Shown here: piece after piece, positions 45,208-55,700 of the stretch
Layout of the letters: each line of letters opens with the position of its first letter
Numbering within the stretch: the first letter of the stretch is position 1
Assembly: GCF_030717845.1 (NCBI RefSeq)
Contig: NZ_JAUZVZ010000021.1
Span: 1-64,000 of the forward strand
Source: Alkalimonas collagenimarina
GTDB lineage: Bacteria; Pseudomonadota; Gammaproteobacteria; Enterobacterales; Alteromonadaceae
Length of the DNA: 64,000 nt
Reading direction: 5' to 3'
Program-made: the position numbers and the translations under genes
The notes under the pieces: model-generated
What the model was told of the DNA's origin: nothing
Database searches by the model: none
The model's input: the letters and a program-made list of their open reading frames with translations, nothing else

Positions 45208-47007
45208 ATGAGTCAGTTTGCCATTAACTTAATCTTCGTCGGCGCATCCTTTGCGCTTTATATCGGTATTGCTATCTGGGCGCGCGCTGGTTCCACCAAG
45301 GAGTTTTATGTTGCCGGTGGTGGTGTCAACCCAGTCATGAACGGCATGGCAACCGCTGCAGACTGGATGTCTGCCGCATCGTTTATCTCTATGGCTGGCC
45401 TTATTGCCGCCGGCGGTTACGCTAACTCAAGCTTTTTAATGGGTTGGACCGGTGGTTATGTACTGCTTGCGATGTTGCTTGCTCCCTACCTGCGGAAGTT
45501 TGGTAAGTTTACCGTACCTGACTTTATCGGTGACCGTTTTTACAGCACCGGAGCGCGCTTAGTCGCTGTCGCCTGTTTGATCATTGCTTCCGTAACCTAT
45601 GTTATCGGTCAGATGACCGGCGCTGGTGTCGCCTTTTCTCGCTTCCTGGAAGTAGAAAACGATACTGGTCTCATGATTGCCGCTGTGGTGGTATTTATGT
45701 ACGCCGTTATGGGCGGCATGAAAGGTATTACTTACACTCAGGTCGCACAGTACGTGGTGCTGATTATTGCTTATACCATTCCTGCTGTCTTTATTTCTAT
45801 GCAGTTGACCGGTAACCCAATTCCACCACTAGGTTTATTCTCGACCCATACCGAATCTGGCCTGCCTTTGTTGCAGAAACTGGATGAAGTTGTCCGTGAT
45901 TTAGGTTTCCAGGACTACACCGCTGACGTCGATAACAAACTCAACATGGTGCTGTTTACTTTATCCCTGATGATTGGTACCGCTGGTTTACCGCACGTCA
46001 TTATTCGCTTTTTCACTGTACCTAAGGTTGCAGATGCTCGTTGGTCTGCTGGCTGGGCACTGGTGTTTATCGCGTTGTTGTATTTAACTGCACCAGCAGT
46101 TGCTTCCATGGCCCGTTTAAATCTGATGACCACTATTTATCCAGATGGCCCAACCGCTGAAGCCATTCATTACAGTGAGCGCCCTGATTGGATGCGTACC
46201 TGGGAAAACACTGGTCTTATCCGCTTTGACGATAAAAATGGCGACGGTCGTATTCAGATGTACAACGACAATCTGTCCGATCCAAAGGGTCAAGAGTTTG
46301 CAGCGACGGCCGCTGAACGTGGCTGGGCTGGTAATGAGTTGACTGTAAATAATGATATTTTGGTACTGGCCAACCCGGAAATTGCCAATCTACCCGGTTG
46401 GGTCATCGGCTTAATTGCAGCTGGCGGCTTAGCAGCAGCGTTATCCACCGCTGCCGGTTTGTTATTAGCGATATCCTCTGCCATTAGTCATGACTTAATC
46501 AAAGGCTCCATTAATCCAAATATCAGTGATAAAGGCGAGTTGATGGCGGCCAGGATCTCTATGGGGGTCGCCATAGTGGTTGCTACCTGGCTCGGGTTAA
46601 ATCCGCCTGGCTTTGCCGCCCAGACGGTAGCACTCGCGTTCGGTATCGCTGCAGCGTCGATTTTCCCAGCGCTGATGATGGGGATTTTCTCCAAACGCAT
46701 CAACAGCAAAGGAGCTATCGCAGGTATGCTGGCTGGTTTAATCAGTACTGTGGTTTACATCTTCCTGTATCTGGGCTGGTTGTTCATTCCTGGCACCAAT
46801 ACCTTTGAGAATATCCCACAGAACTGGCTACTGGGCTCTTTCGGCTACGGTATTTCGCCGCTGTCGTTCGGTGCAGTGGGTGCCATGATCAACTTTGGTG
46901 TTGCCTTCTTAGTCTCTGGCCTGACTGAAGAACCACCACAGGAAATTCAAGACCTGGTCGAAAGTGTTCGTTTCCCGCGCGGTGCCGGTGAAGCGACTGG
47001 CCACTAA
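45208..47007 (+). CDS. Sodium:solute symporter, VC_2705 subfamily, large subunit (acetate-type)
   Basis: A 599-residue symporter of the SSS family (relatives include the acetate permease ActP). It has about 13 membrane helices; FYVAGGGVNPVMNGMATAADWMSAASFI marks helix 1 (region about 32-59, by its ends FYVAGGGV and SAASFI). The likely substrate is acetate or a similar carboxylate, by family and by the CrbS-like neighbour; this is inference. Unusual feature: a hydrophilic insert with DKNGDGRI at residues 342-349, an EF-hand-like loop. The genes DUF4212-symporter form one unit ended by a terminator. Confidence 0.92.
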   Translation: MSQFAINLIFVGASFALYIGIAIWARAGSTKEFYVAGGGVNPVMNGMATAADWMSAASFISMAGLIAAGGYANSSFLMGWTGGYVLLAMLLAPYLRKFGKFTVPDFIGDRFYSTGARLVAVACLIIASVTYVIGQMTGAGVAFSRFLEVENDTGLMIAAVVVFMYAVMGGMKGITYTQVAQYVVLIIAYTIPAVFISMQLTGNPIPPLGLFSTHTESGLPLLQKLDEVVRDLGFQDYTADVDNKLNMVLFTLSLMIGTAGLPHVIIRFFTVPKVADARWSAGWALVFIALLYLTAPAVASMARLNLMTTIYPDGPTAEAIHYSERPDWMRTWENTGLIRFDDKNGDGRIQMYNDNLSDPKGQEFAATAAERGWAGNELTVNNDILVLANPEIANLPGWVIGLIAAGGLAAALSTAAGLLLAISSAISHDLIKGSINPNISDKGELMAARISMGVAIVVATWLGLNPPGFAAQTVALAFGIAAASIFPALMMGIFSKRINSKGAIAGMLAGLISTVVYIFLYLGWLFIPGTNTFENIPQNWLLGSFGYGISPLSFGAVGAMINFGVAFLVSGLTEEPPQEIQDLVESVRFPRGAGEATGH

Positions 47008-47049
47008 CTCCATGCACGTTGTTGTGCTAGAGTAGTAACGTCCAAACAC

Positions 47050-47077
47050 GGGCTTTCCGGCAGGAAAGCCCTTTTTT
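47050..47077 (+). terminator. Terminator after the symporter
   Basis: Stem GGGCTTTCC / GGAAAGCCC, 4-nt loop, then six T. Confidence 0.9.
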
Positions 47078-47092
47078 ATTCGAGAGGTACAC

Positions 47093-47605
47093 ATGTTCTG
47101 GGAATTTATCGCTACTATTTCCGCTGGTATGGGCGCGGCAGGCATCGCCCTGACTTTGCGTTTTTTGAGCGGCAAAAGGCTTGCCACCTGGTGGGTTCCC
47201 GTTGCTGCTGGTGTTGGTATGCTGAGCTTTCAGATCTACACCGAATACACCTGGTTTGATCATCAGCAAACCTTACTTCCTGCTGGAGTCGAGGTGGTAC
47301 GTACCGCTGAACAAACCGCGTTTTGGCGGCCCTGGAGTTATGTCTTCCCGCAAACGCTACGCTTTATTGCCGCTGATCTCAACAATGCCAGCCACAATGA
47401 ACACAACCCAGATTTAATCCGTTTGGATTTATACCTGTTCGAACGTCGTATGGCAGCCAGAAAAGTGACCACAGTCATCCACTGTAGCCAGCAGGCCCGC
47501 GCTGATTATCATGAGCAACTTAAGCTTCCTGCTGCTGGTGAATCTGTCTCCAGCGACTGGTACCGGTTAGAGCAAAACGATCCACTGCTGCGGGTATGCC
47601 GTTAA
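47093..47605 (+). CDS. Small membrane protein of unknown function
   Basis: A 170-residue protein with two N-terminal membrane helices (about 4-25 and 32-48) and a soluble C-terminal region (contains PWSYVFPQTLRFIAADL and LYLFERRMAARKV). Probably anchored, with the soluble part outside or at the membrane surface. I do not recognise the family. A GAGG ribosome site lies close before the ATG. It is placed between the symporter and the cNMP/CBS protein and probably belongs to the acetate-type locus. Confidence 0.75.
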   Translation: MFWEFIATISAGMGAAGIALTLRFLSGKRLATWWVPVAAGVGMLSFQIYTEYTWFDHQQTLLPAGVEVVRTAEQTAFWRPWSYVFPQTLRFIAADLNNASHNEHNPDLIRLDLYLFERRMAARKVTTVIHCSQQARADYHEQLKLPAAGESVSSDWYRLEQNDPLLRVCR

Positions 47606-47737
47606 ACCACAGCACATCATGGATGGTTTTATTCTTTGATACCTGAGTATCCATGTTATGGCTGCGACTAAAGTCGTCTGGTTTCTCTGCCATCGCTTTG
47701 CTATGGTTGCTTGTATGTTGGCTCAGGCATAACAGCA

Positions 47738-49561
47738 ATGGAAGTCACCGAAGTTACGTCATTTTTAGCACAAACTACCCCCTTTGATCAGTTGGATGCA
47801 GATCAACGGCAGGCATTGGCACGTCAGATGTCGGTGTACTATTTTCGTGCCGGTGAAGAAGTAAACACAGCTAGCCAACGGCTGATGATTGTCCGCACTG
47901 GAGTCTTCTCCCTTTACAGTGATCAGCAGCAACTACTCACCAAGTTACAAACTGGTGATTTTTATGGCTATCAACAACTACTGACGGAGCTGCATGATAA
48001 AGATACTCTGTTGTGTGAAGAAGATGGCCTGGTCTATTGGTTGCCTGCAGAAGGCTTTGATCATTTTCGCTATCAATTCAAAAACATCGATTTATTTTTT
48101 CAACGTTTATTTAGTCGCCGCCTGCATCAATACAAGGCGCAATCTACCGATCGGTTTACCCTAAAAATTAGCGACGTCGCCAAAGCGCGTAAAGTCAGTA
48201 TTCCGCCAGATGCAACCGTTCAAGAAGCGGCCAGTATGATGTCAAAACAGCGGGTATCGTCTTTATTGGTCGAGCACGATAATAAGCTGGTGGGTATTAT
48301 CACCGACCGCGATTTACGCAGCCGTGTGGTTGCTGAAGCCTTACCTGCTAATACCCTCGTCACTGAAGTGATGACAGAACGTCCCGAAACCATCGACTTG
48401 CATGCCTATCTGTTTGAAGCCGTCCAGTTGATGAGTCAGCACAATATTCACCATTTGCCCGTGCTCAGGGATGAGCATATTTTTGGCATGATCACCGCGA
48501 CAGATGTGATCCGTGCCCAACAAGATCATCCGGTGTATTTGATTGGTGAGATCCACCGGCAACATACCGAAGAAGGTATTTTGCAGTGCGCCAGTCAAAT
48601 AGAGCATTTAAGTCGTAGCCTGAGCTCGCAGCAAGTGCCCGCGCACGAGGCCAGCCACGTACTGACAACCGTGACGGATGCTCTGACGCAAAGTTGGATC
48701 AAACTGGCCATTGCTGAACTCGGGCCGCCGCCTTGTGTGTTCAGCTGGCTCGGGTTTGGTTCGCAGGCACGGATGGAGCAAGGTTTAAATGCCGATCAAG
48801 ACAATGCTTTACTATTGGAAAAAGAGCCGGAGGGCGCCGTTGGCCAGTATTTTGAGCAACTCGCCAAAATCGTCTGTGATGGCTTAAACCAATGTGGCAT
48901 TGTGTACTGCCCGGGTAATATTATGGCCAGTAACCCTGAGTTACGGCTAAGTCTCAAAGGCTGGTCGAAACAATTCGGCCGTTGGATCCAAACCCCAACC
49001 CCGGACGCCTTGCTAAAGTCGAGTATTTTCTTTGATTTGCGGCCTATTTATGGCAGCAAAAGTCTGTTTAATGCGTTAAAGCAAGATATTCTGGCTCGCA
49101 CCGTTGATCGAGCCGTGTTTTTGTACCATCTTTCGCACAATGCATTAAAAGGCTCGCCACCGCTTGGTTTCTTCAAAACCTTTACCCTGGAGCGCGATGG
49201 CAAACAAAAGAAAGGGCTCGATTTGAAAAAGCGCGGCCTGATCCTGATCACCGATATCGCACGTATTTACAGCCTGAGCAAAGGGATCCCAGCCATCAAT
49301 ACACGGCAACGATTGATCCAATTGGCGCAGCATAAAGTGATGGATCCAAAAGACAGCCAGAACTTACTCGATGCATTTGATGTATTGGCCCAGCTACGCT
49401 GGGATAAACATCAGCATGATATTTCACAAGGCCATGAAGCGTCTAATTTGCTCGACCCAGCTGTCTTATCTGGTCTGCAACGGCATCAGTTAAAGGATGT
49501 GTTTGAGGTGATTAATCAGGCCCAAAGTCACTTGAAGTATCGCTTCTGTCGGGAGCTTTAG
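47738..49561 (+). CDS. cNMP-binding/CBS/DUF294 nucleotidyltransferase-like protein
   Basis: A 607-residue cytoplasmic protein. Residues 1-135 form a cyclic nucleotide-binding-like domain (GDFYGYQQLL), about 150-275 two CBS domains (VSSLLVEHDNKLVGIITDRDLRS and IHHLPVLRDEHIFGMITATDV, regions given by their content), and about 300-600 a DUF294 putative nucleotidyltransferase domain with FGSQARMEQGLNADQDNALL (GSxxR and D-x-D) and a helical C-terminal DUF294_C. This family occurs next to acetate symporter/CrbS loci, and a regulatory role there is inferred. I chose the ATG at 47738 (MEVTEV) over one at 47711. Confidence 0.9.
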   Translation: MEVTEVTSFLAQTTPFDQLDADQRQALARQMSVYYFRAGEEVNTASQRLMIVRTGVFSLYSDQQQLLTKLQTGDFYGYQQLLTELHDKDTLLCEEDGLVYWLPAEGFDHFRYQFKNIDLFFQRLFSRRLHQYKAQSTDRFTLKISDVAKARKVSIPPDATVQEAASMMSKQRVSSLLVEHDNKLVGIITDRDLRSRVVAEALPANTLVTEVMTERPETIDLHAYLFEAVQLMSQHNIHHLPVLRDEHIFGMITATDVIRAQQDHPVYLIGEIHRQHTEEGILQCASQIEHLSRSLSSQQVPAHEASHVLTTVTDALTQSWIKLAIAELGPPPCVFSWLGFGSQARMEQGLNADQDNALLLEKEPEGAVGQYFEQLAKIVCDGLNQCGIVYCPGNIMASNPELRLSLKGWSKQFGRWIQTPTPDALLKSSIFFDLRPIYGSKSLFNALKQDILARTVDRAVFLYHLSHNALKGSPPLGFFKTFTLERDGKQKKGLDLKKRGLILITDIARIYSLSKGIPAINTRQRLIQLAQHKVMDPKDSQNLLDAFDVLAQLRWDKHQHDISQGHEASNLLDPAVLSGLQRHQLKDVFEVINQAQSHLKYRFCREL

Positions 49562-49576
49562 TTTGGAGGTATTATC

Positions 49577-50242
49577 ATGTTTGGTTGGTTCAAAAATCCC
49601 CCAATGCCAATGAATGACATTGTCCGTCAATACGAAGCTATTTCCCCTCCGTCACCGAAAACCAAGTTGCGGGATGTGAATTTTTTGGCGCTTGATTTAG
49701 AGCTAACTGGCCTTGATGCCAAGCAAGACCATATCGTCAGTGCGGGCTGGGTTCCAATACGGCAGCAAGAAATCATTCTGGGTGAAAGTGCCCACTATCT
49801 GGTGAAATCTCCGATCGGCGTCGGCCAAAGTGCCGTGTTCCATGGCGTACATGACCATCAGTTATTGCAAGGCATGGAGTTATGCGAATTGTTGCAGTTG
49901 CTGCTTGAGAGTTACCCCGGCTATATTCTGGTTGCCCATCATGCAGTGATGGATTTAGCTTTTTTAACCATGGCCTGCCAACGTTGCTTCGGCCGTAGCC
50001 CTAAGTTTAACGCTATTGATACCATGCGTGTAGAGTGGCAGCGGCTTCAGCGCAAAGGTACGGTGCTGACACAAAATGCCTTGCGGCTGCCAAACTGTCT
50101 GGAGCGGCATCATTTACCAGAAGCACCACAACACCATGCGCTGGCCGATGCCTTTGCCTGCGCACAGCTGCTGATCAGCCAAATTCGACAGTACAGCAAT
50201 GCAGAGATGACTTTAGCAGAGCTTCAAGCGCTATCGCGTTAG
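49577..50242 (+). CDS. DnaQ-like 3'-5' exonuclease
   Basis: A 221-residue exonuclease of the DEDDh family, similar to DNA polymerase III epsilon but a paralogue. Exo I is LALDLELTGLDAK, Exo II has HHAVMDLAFL, and Exo III is HHALADAFAC (H and D). The ribosome site GGAGG lies 7 nt upstream of the ATG. It starts 15 nt after the cNMP/CBS gene, so it is co-transcribed. This pairing is conserved in related genomes; its role in carboxylate metabolism is unknown. Confidence 0.93.
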   Translation: MFGWFKNPPMPMNDIVRQYEAISPPSPKTKLRDVNFLALDLELTGLDAKQDHIVSAGWVPIRQQEIILGESAHYLVKSPIGVGQSAVFHGVHDHQLLQGMELCELLQLLLESYPGYILVAHHAVMDLAFLTMACQRCFGRSPKFNAIDTMRVEWQRLQRKGTVLTQNALRLPNCLERHHLPEAPQHHALADAFACAQLLISQIRQYSNAEMTLAELQALSR

Positions 50243-50272
50243 TGATCGTATACTCATCTATGTCTAACTTGG

Positions 50273-52525
50273 CTAGAAGTAATAGCTAACTTCAACCCCA
50301 AGCTGTCGGGCCTCACCTCGCAATTGAGTTATGGCACCAAGTGCGGCAATCGAATCGAACTTTAGCTCAGTATATTCTTGATTAAACAAGTTTTTACCCC
50401 AAAAAGCCAGCTCAAGTTCAGGTGTTAGTTGCCAACCGACCCGCCCATGCCAAAGACTGTAACCTGTCTGGCGGGTATAATGGTCTTCGTATTGATCAAA
50501 GTAAACTGAGGATTGGTAATCGACACCAAGCTGCCACAATAAAGCACCGTGATTCAGTGCCTGCTGGTACTGAATGGCTGCACCTAGCGTCCATTCAGGC
50601 GTAAAAGGTAAACGGGTATCGGCAACAAATAGCTCACCTTCACGATACTCCCCTAACTTAGCCGTTGGGATATACCCCAGCGCTAACTGCAGTTCCAACT
50701 GCTGACTGGCCTGATAGCGCCATTCAGATTCAACACCAAAGATTTGCCCGTCACCAGCATTTTTCAATACATGATAAGGAGCAACCCCACTGCTAAAGTT
50801 GACGAAGGTTTGTTGATCGCGGTAATCGTAATAAAAAGCAGCCAGATTCCAGCGCATACGATTATTTTCTGAGCGCCAACGACTGCCAACTTCCCAGGCA
50901 TCCAGGTATTCAGGCCCGTAAGCTGAGTTGGCGGCTTCTTCTGCACTACTGGCAAAGCCGCCATTGTAACCGCCACTTTTGTACCCTCTGGAATAACTGT
51001 AATACAGCATATGCCGGGGATTTAAACGCTGGTTAAGAGCGAGTTTCCCGGTCCACTCGATATCCGATACTTTACCGGAAAGATCCCACAGCTGTGGAAT
51101 AAAAAATGCGACCGTATCCAAATCACTTTGCGCCTGATAGCGCGTACTCTCATCCGTGATCCGCAGCCCTGCAGTCAGGGTAAAACGCTGACTAAGCGGC
51201 TGCTCCAGCTGGGCATAAGCCGCCGTTGAGGTATTCTTGAGGGTATTGTGATAAATAAATTGGGCCGGAACATCTGATAACTCAGGTACCGCCCTAAAAT
51301 CGCGAAATAAATCGAGGCGATTGTTTTGCTCAAGCTCTTCTTGCAGGTAAAAAAGCCCAGCGGTCCAAAAGCGCGAGCCTTGATCCCAATAGAACGTCAA
51401 TTCCTGACTGAAAAAATCACTGTTCGAGCCAAGCTGGCCTTCAATAAACTGTCCGGGACCATCCGCATCCCATAAATGCATTCGATTGAACGTTTTATAA
51501 GCGCTAACCGACTTCAGACTGAACTCTGGACTAAAGTCACGGCTGAGGTGGATACTGGCCCCCCAACTATCGGTACGATTACGTTTCTCTGCCATGTTCG
51601 CCGATGTGGTCCAGAAATCATCGCTATCCACACGCATGCCAAAGCCATCGACGCATTCTTTGGTGCCCACTAAAGCAAGCGGACATAAGGTTCCTGTGGC
51701 CAGATCACTGAAAATACCTGCACTGTACACTGGTTTTGGTACACCCTGCCAATGCTCGGATGACAAGCGCAATAATAGATCCCAATCTTGCCATTGTGTG
51801 GTAAGCAGCACACGGAAGCTGGCTTGCTCCATACCCGCAGTAGGTGCATCAGGAAACACATTATTCATGCTGTAGTGGTAATCCTGCCAGTTAAAGGCAA
51901 AGCGGACGGCAGTATCGTCATTAATTGGGGTGTTCAGCGCGCCTTGTGCCCGATAATGTTGCTGTTCAGCCGCACTGGCCCTTATATAGCCACCAAATTC
52001 ATCTTCAGGCATGGCTGACATCAGTAAAATAGCGCCGCCAGTGGTATTACGGCCAAACAAAGTGCCCTGAGGCCCACGTAAAATCTCGACCCGAGCCAAA
52101 TCAAACAGCTGAGCCCCCAGAAAGCTGGCACCACCACTGACAATATCATCGCTGTATATCGCAATCGGAGAGACCGTCGATGTATTGTAATCAAACATGC
52201 CAACACCGCGCATAGTAAAAGCTGGTGTGGTGCCTTCTGCGGCAGCTTGGCTTGCAGTAAAGTTTGGTGATAACGCAGCCAGCTCTACACTGTCTTTGAT
52301 CTGCCGTTGCTTTAAGTACTCGCCATCGATTAGTGTCACAGCAACGGACACATCAAAAATATCTTGTAAACGGCGTTGAGCATGCACCTCTATGACTTCA
52401 ACAGCATCTTGCTCCGCTGAAGAGCTATCCATTTGTGCTTCAGCAGACCATGTGCTGAGTCCGAGCGCTAAACTACAAAATGAAACAGGGAATACGCTTT
52501 TATAGAGCATGTTTTTATAATACAT
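50273..52525 (-). CDS. TonB-dependent receptor
   Basis: An outer-membrane receptor of 750 residues. A signal peptide (about 1-29, ending STWSAEAQ), a possible TonB-box (EVIEVHAQRR), the plug domain with ELAALSPNF and RVEILRGPQGTLFGRNTTGGAI, then a 22-strand barrel ending in VEVSYYF with the terminal aromatic. It is of the iron-complex receptor type; the ligand is not shown. I chose the ATG at 52525, which puts the signal sequence at the N-terminus. It is divergent from the giant kinase gene. Confidence 0.93.
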   Translation of the reverse strand: MYYKNMLYKSVFPVSFCSLALGLSTWSAEAQMDSSSAEQDAVEVIEVHAQRRLQDIFDVSVAVTLIDGEYLKQRQIKDSVELAALSPNFTASQAAAEGTTPAFTMRGVGMFDYNTSTVSPIAIYSDDIVSGGASFLGAQLFDLARVEILRGPQGTLFGRNTTGGAILLMSAMPEDEFGGYIRASAAEQQHYRAQGALNTPINDDTAVRFAFNWQDYHYSMNNVFPDAPTAGMEQASFRVLLTTQWQDWDLLLRLSSEHWQGVPKPVYSAGIFSDLATGTLCPLALVGTKECVDGFGMRVDSDDFWTTSANMAEKRNRTDSWGASIHLSRDFSPEFSLKSVSAYKTFNRMHLWDADGPGQFIEGQLGSNSDFFSQELTFYWDQGSRFWTAGLFYLQEELEQNNRLDLFRDFRAVPELSDVPAQFIYHNTLKNTSTAAYAQLEQPLSQRFTLTAGLRITDESTRYQAQSDLDTVAFFIPQLWDLSGKVSDIEWTGKLALNQRLNPRHMLYYSYSRGYKSGGYNGGFASSAEEAANSAYGPEYLDAWEVGSRWRSENNRMRWNLAAFYYDYRDQQTFVNFSSGVAPYHVLKNAGDGQIFGVESEWRYQASQQLELQLALGYIPTAKLGEYREGELFVADTRLPFTPEWTLGAAIQYQQALNHGALLWQLGVDYQSSVYFDQYEDHYTRQTGYSLWHGRVGWQLTPELELAFWGKNLFNQEYTELKFDSIAALGAITQLRGEARQLGVEVSYYF

Positions 52526-52733
52526 AGTGCCTATCCTGAGCTGGCCCTGAAGCGGTAAAAACAGCGAAGCCAAAGTACTTAAGTCGATGGTGAAATAGTA
52601 TAGGATCGTATCAGGCTCTACAAACAGAATTTGTAATCAGCTTGATAGCCAAAGCTATGATGAAAAGCCTTTATTCTTCTTTACGAACCCATTAAGCTAG
52701 CTCAAGACTGTTCATACTTTCAGGTGTTGTTCT

Positions 52734-55700
52734 ATGCTGAAGCTGTCACAATTTAATGAGTTAACTGAACGTCCTGCTTTAGCTCCTGATCATCGTTTAT
52801 TTGTTGCCAAAACTGCTGAACAACAGCAGGTGTTTATTCATCAACACTCGTTATCCGCAGCGTCTACATCACAAGCTCTCGCCACTTTGCAGGCAGAGCA
52901 TCCCTGGCTTGTTCAGGCCTTAGATAGCTTTGAAGAAGGAGGCTACCGGTATAGGGTGGTCCCGATGCGGCATTACACGCTTGGCTTTTTTGAAGTGATC
53001 GACTGCATTAGTCAGCAGAAAATTACGGCCCTAACCGCCATCCAAAGTTTATTGCGCCTGCTGCAACAAATCCACCAGGCCGGTTTCATCTTGGGCGAAC
53101 TAAAGGCAGAATCACTCTATTGGTCTGCGACTGGTGACGAAGTCAATTTACTGAATAGTCGTTTTGCATCTACCATCAGTTCAGTCCATCCATTGCAGGT
53201 AAAGACTGAATTGGATCTCGCCATGCTTCGGACGCTAGCTCCGGAAGCCACTGGCAGAGTGCACTGCCCGTTGGATCAGCGCGCTGATCTCTATGCACTA
53301 GGTGTCTTAAGTTATGCCTTAATTGCCGGGCAATTCCCATTCGAACAGCAACAAGCGCTTGAGTTGGTTCATGCCCACATTGCGAAAAAACCAACAGATT
53401 TACTCGAATTAAAACCAGAGCTTGATCCCCGACTAGCTCACATCATTCATACTCTGCTGCATAAAGACCCGAATCAACGTTATCATTCGGTCCAGGGTGT
53501 GATGCAAGATATTGAATCTTGCACTGAGCCAAGCTCAGAACAGGATAAAACATTATTCATCCCCTCCGTCTATGTGGGGATCCGTCAGCTGCCTTTTCCT
53601 GACACCTTATATGAGCGGGCCGACGCATTACAAGTTCTGGAACACACCTTTGCTTTATCTCACCAATCCAGCGAAATGCAGGTGGTGGCGGTACAAGGCT
53701 ACTCTGGTTCAGGAAAAACCAGCGTCATTGCACAGCTGCATCCATTAACACTGGACGGTCATACTTTTTTTATTCAAGGAAAACACGATCAGTACTTACA
53801 GAACTCAGTTTTCTCAGGGCTGAAAAGTGCGCTGGAGCAGTTAGCAGAATCTATTTTGCAAGAGCCCGAGTCAGAACTAAAAATATGGCAGCAACTGCTG
53901 CAACTGGCGGCTGGTGACGATGCTTTTTTACTGACGGAGCTGATCCCTGAGTGGGCGCCTATTCTCACACCAGCACCCAAACCACAGGCCTTGGCTAACC
54001 GTGCCAGCCAGAGCCGTTTTAATCAGCTTTTACTACGTATCTTCCGTGTTTTTCCCGAGCAAAATTGCACGCTGGTCTTGTTTCTGGATGATATGCAATG
54101 GGCAGATAGAGCCACACTGCGCTGGTTGGAGCTATTAGCCGAAGATCCAAGTGCTCAGCGCATCATGCTGCTACTGAGTTTTCGGAAAAATGAAGTTCTG
54201 GCCGACCACCCATTGCAATTTACTCTTGATGCTATAGCACAAAGCCATGCCAACCTTCAGCACATATCGATTAACCCTCTGTCTGAGCAGGCAACATTGC
54301 AGCTACTCACCGATACACTGCAACAGACCGAGAAATCGTTGCAGCCACTGGCTGATATGTTGATTCAAAAAACCAGTGGCAACCCCTTTTACTTGAAGCA
54401 GTTTTTGCTGAAACTACATCATGAAAAGCTACTATATTGTTGTGCGGATGGTATCTGGCGTTGGGATTTGACTGCAGTGTCTCAGCAAACCATGAGCGAT
54501 CAGCATGCTGAGGTCGTAGCAGAGCGACTCAATCAGTTTGATGCCGAGGCACAGCAACTGCTTAGAATCATTGCCTTGCTGGGTGACTCAGCAACCATGC
54601 ATACCCTAGCAGGGATTACCGGGTATTCAGTCATGGAACTGGAGCAGCACCTAACCGGCCCTATTAACACAGGTATTCTGACCGCATTCAAAGCTCCGGA
54701 TGGGCAGCAATTGCAATCGCTTCATTTCAGCCATGACCGCCTGCAACAAGCAGCGTTTCAACTGGCCACCCCACAAACTGAGCAACAGCTGCACGCTACT
54801 ATTGCCCGCTATTATCTGGCAGACTTTGCAACAGCACAGCAGCAGCAACAACATGTCTTTGAGTTTATCACGCATCTCAATGCCGCCCTCCCCCTCAGTG
54901 TAGGTGAGCTTGGCGCAGAAAAGGTGGCTGAATTTAACTTAATGGCTGCAGATAAAGCCTTAGCAACCAATGCATACGATACCGCTCATGCATTTTTTGT
55001 GCAGGCCCGGCAACTGCTGGAAAACTTGAGCGATCCTTCGAGTGACGATCAATCCCGGGCCGTCCTCGCTGGCCTTGCGCAAAGTAGCTATCTAACACAG
55101 AACTACCCGGATGCCTGGCACTGGTGCCTGCAGTTGGATCAGCTGACTCACTCCCGGTTGCAGCGTATGCAAAACTGCCAGCAAAAGATCCTGATTTTGT
55201 TTGCTCAGAATCAGCTTAGTGAAGCCTTTGATCTTGCCGCTGAGGTGCTGGCTGAAGTGGGGATTGACATTACCGTCACGGAGCAGATTGTCAGTCATTA
55301 TGCGGAAGTGCTAACGATGTATGCACCTGACAACATCGCGGCTTTAATCGAACGCCCAGCCCTGCAAGATGATGAGTTATTGCAGGCCATGGATATGCTA
55401 GGGAGTCTCTTTACGGTCGCCTATATCGTCGGCCCCTTGCACTACATGACGGTCAGTTATCATTTACTGAAATTAAGCCTGCAGCATGGTCATTGTGCTT
55501 CGTCGGCACTGGGTTATCTCGGCCATGGTATGAATTTAGTGGCTGCATTTGGTCAATACAGTACAGCGCTCGAGTTTGCAGATCTCGCTTTGGATGTGAA
55601 TACGCGGTACCAAGGTAAATTTCAAGCTCAGTTAGACTTTCAACGCGCAGCTGCAATTTTGCCCTGGAATGCCCCTCTCAGCGTCAGCATACAAGCACTC

